A DNA stretch of 41,492 nucleotides from Dinochytrium kinnereticum. Taxonomy: Eukaryota > Chytridiomycota > Chytridiomycetes > Chytridiales > Chytridiaceae. The notes beneath the pieces were generated by a model that searched no databases, had not been told where the DNA came from, and worked only from the letters and a program-made list of their open reading frames with translations. Positions 34,301 through 41,492 of the stretch are shown here, one piece after another. The DNA lies in the NCBI GenBank assembly GCA_027604005.1, contig JADGJT010000181.1, forward strand, positions 2,488 through 43,979, read 5' to 3'. The position numbers and the translations under genes were made by a program. How positions within the stretch are numbered: position 1 is the first letter of the stretch; the number at the start of each line of letters is the position of its first letter.

Positions 34301-36752
34301 TGCCTCCACATATTATGATGGCATTCTTCATGATGTTGGGGACTTGGAAAGAACTTTTGGATATCAGCCTGATTTTCTTACCCCCGCGACGGTACGGATC
34401 AGCAACATGAAACGAGTTAACCCGATCGAGCTTAATTTGACCGATTGTGGAATGAAGGATGAGGTGGGAAGGTACCGTATGAGCGTAAGTCAGGCGCACG
34501 CAGGCCTCAGAGCTATGCTTGTGTATATGCTCGTCGAGATTCCCAGTGAGCTTGACAGATTCTCCAAGTACGTCAATAATTGTCAACCGTGTATTGCTCG
34601 TCAGATCAACCGCAAATGCATGGATCCTTCTTGTTCAAAGGAGCACTCATGGACCTTTGAACGTGCTGAGGAGCTAATCAATAGTGTGACAGGAATGGCG
34701 GAGCTTTTTTGTGCGGCACGACAACTAGTTAAGAACTCTTTTCTTCCTGACTTTGATAAGGCAAGGGTACGGTGGTTAGAGGCTTCTATTCAGATTTTAA
34801 ACCCCTGGAGTGAAGGCGTAGCTACAGACAATACGCTATTGACTAGGAAGAAGCGAGAGACCTGTCTTGTCCTTGGAGAGCAGATAAGAAATCTTGTCTT
34901 GACCCACTGGATACCTAGATACCGCTCTGCCAAAAATGCTATAGATATTGACTTCCTGATCCGAATCGCATCCACTCTTTCTTTGGTTGAGAGGGACCGC
35001 GAGATTTATTTTAGGCAGCTACAAGACACCCTCTATGGCTCTCAGTTTCCGACTGAGGCCACGTTGCTGGTTTGCAATGCATTTGGCATAGCCTCCGCCT
35101 TAAAATCTGTAGATAGCGCTATTAGTCTAGGATCGATGGCTGTGAAGGATTGGAAAAAGAGTTTTGGAGACGGTAACGCGTTTTTGTGTATGATGGAAAG
35201 GGCCGCGAGTACTTTGATTCTTCTTATTTTCCCAAGTTGTTTGTTACCCCGCCATTGGGCGATTGATGCCGTCGAGAGGTTTCCTGATATTCGTCTAGGC
35301 CAGTATGCCACCGAGGAAGGTGCATTGAATGCCCTGAAAAGGATTAAAGAGTTGGTCAACGAGATTATCAAAGCGGATATTGCAAAAGCCACTGCACTTC
35401 GTATCCGGCTTTCAATTCTCTTTATTCTTTTGAATCAGAATTTTAAGGCTGTAGCGGGAATTAGGAAGGCTCGTGATTATGTGCCATCGGATAGTTTAAA
35501 GGGATCCGGATGGCCATTGTTCTTGGTTCAGCCTAACGCCTTTGCAGCTCTTAAAAGGATCACGGAGGTTATGGGTGACCAGCTTTGGCTGCTGATTAAG
35601 GGTGCGGTGGTCAAGGAGGACCCCTGGGTTGCAGCGGCTAGCGCTGTCGCATCTAAAACTATCTCAATCCCATTCTTTAGTGTTGAAAAGCCCTTGACCG
35701 AGATTCTTCAAACGGCAGGGGCTATGCCGGATGGTAGGCTCCGACCTGGTGCGCAAGGGGATAGTGGCAGGAATGCTTCTAAACTCCCCTACAACGGTGT
35801 GATCGACCCTGGTTTTGCGGCCATCAAGATCCAGAAATGGTTTAGGTCAAGGAAAGCTTCGAATCGGGCGTTTGACCGAGTTTTTAGTGAGGCAGCGGCG
35901 TTTTTGGATAGGGGCGTTTGGGAGCCTTACAATGGAGATGGAGATGACCTTTTTGGATTGGATGTGAGCTTGGATGGCGAGCTCGATACTGTGGAGCGAG
36001 TTGAAAAGAGCCTCGAAGAGGTATATCAGGAGGCTTTTGCTCGAGGTATGAAGAAACTAAGCATGACCGCATCGAAATTTGGTGAATCAAGTAACGAGGT
36101 CAGTGTTGAGAATACTGAAAAGTCTCCCGAAGTTCGGTATGATATTACCAGCGGATCTAGCACTGCTTCTGAAGCAGATTTATCCGATGATGGCGGTAAC
36201 GTAGGCTTTTCTGAGGAGAAAAGGGCCAGGTTTCGGTATCGATGCTGGTATCTTGCATACGCTGTGGGAGCTATATGCTCCCTTAATGACGCTTTGGATG
36301 CTCTGGCACCCGTCTTGACCTCACAAAGCAACTTTTCAGAGGACGATATTGATATTGAGGATGAGGCAGTGTGGGTAGAGCGCCGCCTAAGTGAATCTTT
36401 GCTTAAGAATCTAATTCATATCTTTTCTAGTCGTCTATGGGATGAAGCTATCAACCTCCGAGGCCTTCTCGATGTCACGTCCAACTTTCACATCGCGCAG
36501 GACCTTAAAGAATTGCAAAATGCCATTCATCGGGCAGAAATCATTGCGAAGCAAGCACCTGAGCTTTTGCGTAAAAGAAGTCAGAAGAATAATGGGAAGC
36601 GCGAGGTAGGGAAAACGCGGGGTGCTCTTAAGCATAGGGCTGGGCGTCAGGCTTCTGAGACGATCGCGATGGATGTTTACGAGGAGGATGAGCTGAAGAC
36701 TTTGGAATCTTCAAAAAAGCACACTTTGTTTAAGAGTCGTAAAGGTTGGTGA
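28325..36752 (+). CDS. TRANK1-like giant SF1 (UvrD-type) helicase/TPR protein
   Basis: Thirteen exons: 28325-28617, 28715-29201, 29313-29984, 30185-30508, 30566-30583, 30625-31640, 31691-31989, 32060-32407, 32494-32684, 32732-33136, 33182-33552, 33593-33729, 33808-36752. They join to 7506 nt (2501 aa) in one frame. The SF1 helicase motifs appear in order: Walker A CGRSGTGKTS (about 635-644), Ia IFITASPVFCARVRGYF, II FVDEVQDLT (about 959), III GDTAQTIARGSAFRF, IV LTRNYRSHDGI, V TIEQSKGMEFEDVLLF, VI LYTGITRARQRLWIFD. TPR-like helical repeats follow (RAGQYNLAGESF, AKSFALDGKLEEAL type). Further on are a Cys/His cluster KCMDPSCSKEH near residue 1785 and an IQ-like motif IKIQKWFRSRKASNR near 2195. 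This order matches TPR- and ankyrin-containing TRANK1 relatives, without obvious ankyrins. Cellular role in fungi is unknown. Start chosen at the first in-frame ATG; 28367 or 28400 are alternatives. Confidence 0.9.
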
Positions 36753-38025
36753 TGGTTTGGAAATTGGTTTCTTCGGTTGTCTAAGGTTGGTAGGAATTTG
36801 CTTTGGTTAGTCTCTTCATTTATTTACCATGCTACTTTGGCACAACTCGCAGGGCAAGGTTACATGGTTATCTCCTTTGAGTCTATTACCCCTTTTCTCT
36901 TCTTCTTCTTCTTTTTTTTCACATATCAGCCTTCTTTTACTTCCTTTTTCTATCTTCAGCGAGAGTCCGAATTTTTCTTGTTTTGATTCGTGCTTTGATG
37001 GTTTTCGTCTATCTAGTTTTGTTGAGCACGTAAAGCTTGCCTTCCTTTCATTAAAACGATGGTTAAAGAATATTGTTCATTTTTATGACTTTAAGCTGGG
37101 TCAGCAAAAGCGTTCATGTCTACCAGCATAATTTCCAAAAACTCAGCAGCTTTAATAATATATTATGACTCAGATCGGCTGAAGGACAGTAACCACGAAG
37201 TCAGCGAGCGACTGGCAATGTCAATATAGGAATGAACCACAAAATCCAGATCATTGTAAGGGCATGGAACAAATAGCATTTTTAAGGAAATGATTCAAGG
37301 ACGTTAGGTGTATCACTGTCTGTCCAAGACGAAACGACTTGAGCGGAGAGTTCCTCCTCAAGGATCAGGTTTTTCAGGCATATCACCACCGCCTTGAAGC
37401 CTCGTCTCAAAGGTGTCTATGAACTCATGGTGTTTTCTTATGTATGCTCTTCTTTCCCGCAACCTCCTTCAGCAGTCGTCTAAGATGTCGACAACCTCAT
37501 GACTGGCACTAACATACGGCAAGTTTCTTCGATGTGACAGCAGTCGCCAAGTATTCCCGGATCTGCCACCACTACTGGGTGATTGACGATACCCTGTCCT
37601 GCCCCCTGAATGTGAATGTCAAGATTTGTTCTTCGTGTGCCTCCATTTTGTGTTCGGATGTTTTTTTTGATGAAAGCCCATGGCGCGTTGTCTTTTTTTT
37701 TTGTGTGCGAAGGGCACCACTCCCTGGCCATCACGAACATCTAACTCCTGAATAGGAGCATGAAAGGAGCGCACAAGATTCCTCGCGCCCAGGGCTTTTG
37801 GTTTCATTGGGACGCCCTCGTGAGCGCGTCCGACTGAGCCCTCAGCTATGGTTGGTGGTCTTTCTGTCAAGCATCACCTGCCGTCATTAGCTCTGTGTTC
37901 TGGTGCTTGGTGACCCTTCTTGTCTTCTTTGACAATAACACCACTCTTTACTACCTAAATACATTGGCCCCTTTTTTTCGTTCGTTCTTGCATGTGTAGT
38001 TGAAGCGACCTTGAGTGTGAACAAG
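36753..38025. other. Intergenic; possible degenerate coding fragment
   Basis: T-rich 3' flank of the helicase gene to about 37000, then mixed sequence. On the minus strand at 37870-37480, two overlapping frames read like one protein broken at a poly-A/T run (LGARNLVRSFHAPIQELDV, then IVNHPVVVADPGILG). No family recognised. The promoter of the sugar porter must lie in the right end, but no clear TATA box was found. Confidence 0.4.
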
Positions 38026-40481
38026 ATGGCCAAGATGGTTGACGACGTTGATCGCAAGCCAGAGATCCGTACTCGCTATATCTGGATGGTTGCCTTCACG
38101 GCTGCCATGGGAGGCTTTTTGTTTGGATATGAGATTGGTTGGTTTCACCTTTACTCGATTATGTGATAAACTCATACCTCCTCCTGAACGGCTTCACCGA
38201 AAACAGGTATCATCAAGTGAGTATTTGAAAATCCGTGTATTTTATAATATCTCTGCTATCCGTATCCCTCCCTCTCTTTGAATATCAACTGACCGCCCTC
38301 CGCCTTACTTTCAGCCAAATTCTGGAGATGCGCAACTTTGAAACCACTTTCGGCCTCAAAGAATTCAACGCGACTTCTGGCACATTCCATGTGACCTCAA
38401 ATCACGACTTTCTCAAAGGTGAAAGCAATTATATATTCTTCGTATGCTTCGCTCTAATCGATTCTGTCGCTCCCATTAAAAACAAAACCCGCTCATTTGG
38501 AAAAGGCCTGATCACAAGTTCCTTCTTGTACGGATGTGTTCTTGGTGCTGCGATAGTGTCCGTCCTCGCTGACAAATTGGGTCGGAAGGCGTGTATATTG
38601 ATAGGAGGTGCTCTTTTCACGCTTGGTGGGGCGTTACAGACAGGATCGGTTGTACTGTGGATGTTTGGATTGTCTAGGGTAGTATCGGGGGTGTCGACTG
38701 GGATTTTGTCAATGTGCGTACCGCTCTATATTTCTGAAACATCTCCAGCCAAGATACGAGGACAGCTGACGACGGCTTATCAGTTGATGATCACTTTTGG
38801 TGTGAGTTCTCTTTTTATGCATGGGATCTTGAACATTTTTACGTTCGTCTCTTAAATTCTAAACTTTAGATATTTTGTGCTTCTTGCGTGAATGGCGTCT
38901 TATTATCCACCATTGATCCGACATCTCCAATTATCTGGCGCGTGGCTTTTGCAATGCAAATGGTCCCCGGTATCGTTCTTATACTCCTTATGCTTCCAAT
39001 GCCTCGTTCTCCGCGCTGGCTAGCCGAGCAGAAACGTCACGATGAGGGTATTGCCGTGGTGGCCAAGCTTCGCTATGGTGGGTCCACGCTGTACAACGAG
39101 CTTAATGATGAGGGAAAGAGGGGCTGGGGCGGCGACACTGGACACTTATACGGAAGGGAGGTTGAAAAAGAATATGCGGCGATCAGGAAAGGCGTGGAAT
39201 TCGAGAGGAGTGTGGGGAGCGCTTCCTGGAAGGAATTATTTAGCCACGGGGTGAGGAGAAGATTGATCATTGGAGTTTTGAATCAGTTTTGGCAGCAATG
39301 GACCGGTATAAATAAATACTCCCTTTGCTTAACTTGTTTCTTATCTCTTGACCTTGTCACCCCTTTTATCTAATTACTAAAGCAACAATTGGTAGGCATC
39401 AATGTGATTCTTTACTATGGAGCAACTCTTTTCTCCACCCTCGGGTTTCCCGTGGTCTTCTCCTCAATCTGGCTTCCAATCCTCAACGCGCTCATCAACT
39501 TTCTTTCCACCCTTCCGGGCATGTGGGGTGTCGAACGCTTTGGTCGTCGCCCACTTTTGATATGGGGCGGTTTGGCGATGGGGCTTGCCCATGTCATCGT
39601 GTTTGCCTTTGGTTACAGCTCGCAGAATCCATCATTGTGGCGGATGGATTCTCCTCCAGAATGGTGGACGCGCTTTGCTTCTGGGTGGGCCGTGGCGGGG
39701 ATATACATTTTCACCGTCTCGTTTGCGTGCACGTGGGGGCCAGTTGTTTGGACGTATCAGAGTGAGATTTTCCCCTTGCGAATTCGGGCTAAGGGGACTG
39801 GAATCTCGACTATGTCGAACTGGGCATGGAATGCGGTCATTGCGCAGGTTACTCCACTCATTTTTGCAAAGATCTCATTCTTTACATATTTGGTAAGCCT
39901 TCTTTAATCTGTTAAACTTTCTTTAAAAGATTTGTATAATAATTTACAACAAATCGACTCAGGTTTTCGGTGGCTGTTGCTTCCTCATGTCTCTCTGGAC
40001 CTATCAATTCATACCTGAAACCAGGGGACGCTCTCTTGAAGAGATGGACGATGTCTTTGGCGATAACCTCAATGAAGTCTCTCGGCCTACTCCACTTCCA
40101 ATCCGTCCAACTCCTCCTCGTAATTCTCCATCACCTCCTCCTCTGACTCAATTCTCAATGCCACCACAACATCACGATATGTCGGTAACTAACGTCCCAT
40201 ACGCTCCCTGGTACGACGGCACTCGTAGATACCTTCCGCCACAGGAGCAGTATCCCTATGCTTACCATGTCGACGGCCCAGTGCCCCACTCCCCTTATGT
40301 ATACCCTCCCAACACGGTATTGAAATATTCCGATAGGACAAACGCGTTTGCTGGACAACCCTTAACGAATTGGCGCGAGAACCCTAATAACGTGGCTACA
40401 TTGCCTCCGGCGAGGAGGGGAATATCTCATGAGGCCAGAGCATGGGAGGCGTCTTGGGGTCCTAGCCAGACATCACCATAG
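38026..40481 (+). CDS. MFS sugar porter (hexose transporter-like)
   Basis: Seven exons: 38026-38137, 38207-38216, 38315-38418, 38506-38801, 38870-39305, 39396-39892, 39963-40481. They join to 1974 nt (657 aa) in one frame. Sugar-porter signatures are present in order: GGFLFGYEIGIIN (TM1), ADKLGRKACIL after TM2, SPAKIRGQL after TM4, PRSPRWL after TM6, QQWTGINVILYYGA (TM7), VERFGRRPLL, and PETRGRSLEEMDDVFG after TM12. Predicted plasma-membrane uptake of a hexose or related sugar; specificity cannot be read from sequence. Exon 2 is only 10 nt (GTATCATCAA) yet supplies the conserved TM1 end. The 87-nt intron 38419-38505 is in frame and stop-free; I treat it as an intron because the flanks then match the family (FLK/GLITSSF). 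The C-terminal 125 residues are a Pro/Tyr-rich cytosolic tail longer than usual. Confidence 0.92.
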
Positions 40482-41492
40482 TTTCCTCTAACGCTGTGAA
40501 ATATCGGGGTGTTGCATTAGAGTTGGACACCAGGATTTCCCTTTTCTTTCCTTTTCTTACCTTTCGTTTTACTTTTTTGTGGGGCGAATAGCCGCCTTGT
40601 TTTTCAAAACTTCCTATTTTCAATTTTTGTGGAAATTCTGTAGATGATTTCATTTGCTTTCACGTATGATCTTAACTCCTGATCGTCATATACGCTTCAT
40701 TTCTTTTTGTTACAATGTTGTCACTGCCAGGCCAACCCGTTCTGCTCATTTGTGTTCCGCCCTTTTCCTATCTAGATGGTTAAAGATCTATCAAACACGT
40801 TATAGAGGATTGTTTTTAGCTGTTTACCTTTTCGAATTTCGGGCTTAAGGCTTTCTCTTGGCTTTCCCTATTCCTATGTTGGTGAATATTCAAATAATAC
40901 CAAGTTTTGTTATAATAGTCGACTTATGTTACACATTATCAGCCGTTCCATCTTCTAACCAGCATACCCGCTGGATAGGTATGTTGTTGCTCTGCAAATC
41001 TTCACTAGGTTTTATGAGATATTAAAAGTCGTGTCTGATGGTTTGTGTAGGAGATGAGTTGCGGTGTGTCATAAAGCAATGCACTTAATTTGGTAGTGAA
41101 TGCCATTGTGATGATGGTTGAAAAACTTTCTTATTATTTATGTAAGATGCTTACTGCAAGGATATGTAAAAAGAAAAGGAAGAAAAAAAAAAACACCTTC
41201 ATTGCCTGAATAAAAAGTAAATAATAAATATGGAAAAGGGGAGAAGGGTTGGGGGGGTGGGATTGGGGGTGAGAGGGAATTGGGAAAATCAATACTTAAC
41301 CAGACCTTTAAAACCACAGCAACCCTCACGTCGCAGAAGGGAGAATCTCATCAGAGATAAAAGGGCAGGGTGAAAAGAAGGTGGAAAGATAACCGGAAAA
41401 TCTCTCTCTCTCTCACACAGACAAATAAACCTCTAAGTTCTAAAGCCACAAAGTAAGATCAGACCCCAGCACCGCTGGCACTTGCCAGCGGG
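40482..41492. other. Intergenic to the right edge, no gene seen
   Basis: 3' flank of the sugar porter followed by A/T-rich sequence. A GGGG-rich tract lies at 41237-41283 and a CT microsatellite near 41402. No supported coding region. An inverted repeat ends the window. Confidence 0.55.
41472..41491. repeat. Perfect 9-bp inverted repeat at the window edge
   Basis: CCGCTGGCA at 41472-41480 is followed by CT and then its exact complement TGCCAGCGG at 41483-41491. It is G/C-rich in an A/T-rich flank and would form a tight hairpin. It could be the end of a mobile element, a protein-binding palindrome, or a fold-back artefact at a sequence edge. Confidence 0.7.

Noticed and set aside
38419..38505. 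Reading the 87-nt stop-free segment of the sugar porter as coding
   Set aside because: The 29 residues it adds have no counterpart in the family and it has donor and acceptor sites; treated as an intron, though retention is possible.

Overview
The window looks like nuclear DNA of an early-diverging fungus, most likely a chytrid. The genes are eukaryotic, with many short GT-AG introns, branch-point-like CTAAC/CTAAT sequences and pyrimidine-rich 3' splice sites. Half-size ABCA transporters, a PARP-type zinc finger and a TRANK1-like helicase are familiar outside Dikarya. The lineage is inferred from gene content, not from a search. All gene models were spliced by eye; the longer ones keep frame across every junction I list.

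Left part (1-24.3 kb). A short C-terminal coding fragment sits at the left edge. Two half-size ABCA lipid-type transporters follow, arranged head to head: minus 5270-1589 (1046 aa, 8 exons) and plus 8410-11867 (914 aa, 10 exons), separated by about 3.1 kb. After a 3.3 kb gene-poor, strand-skewed stretch comes a secreted lipase resembling bacterial family I.5 (15143-17392, 475 aa, 7 exons). It keeps the Ser-Asp-His triad but apparently not the zinc site. Next is a small intronless gene with a good TATA box whose product is an internal duplication (18298-18813). A decayed, mobile-element-like segment follows at about 19.2-20.3 kb, then A/T-rich microsatellites. A PARP-type zinc-finger gene (about 21154-24236) has a long tail of acidic/basic repeats.

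Right part (25-41.5 kb). A single-pass, six-cysteine surface protein lies on the minus strand (26396-25049). A very large TRANK1-like SF1 helicase/TPR protein follows (28325-36752, about 2501 aa, 13 exons), then an MFS sugar porter (38026-40481, 657 aa) that contains a 10-nt exon. The window ends in a perfect 9-bp inverted repeat.

There is no operon-like organisation. The only evident linkage is the two ABCA genes sharing one intergenic region. No tRNA, rRNA or CRISPR was found. No complete novel system is proven. The observations most worth pursuing are the divergent half-ABCA pair, the zinc-site-less family I.5-like lipase, the repeat-tailed PARP-finger protein, the duplicated-motif small protein, and a coding-strand C-to-G skew switch seen inside several genes of the left half.
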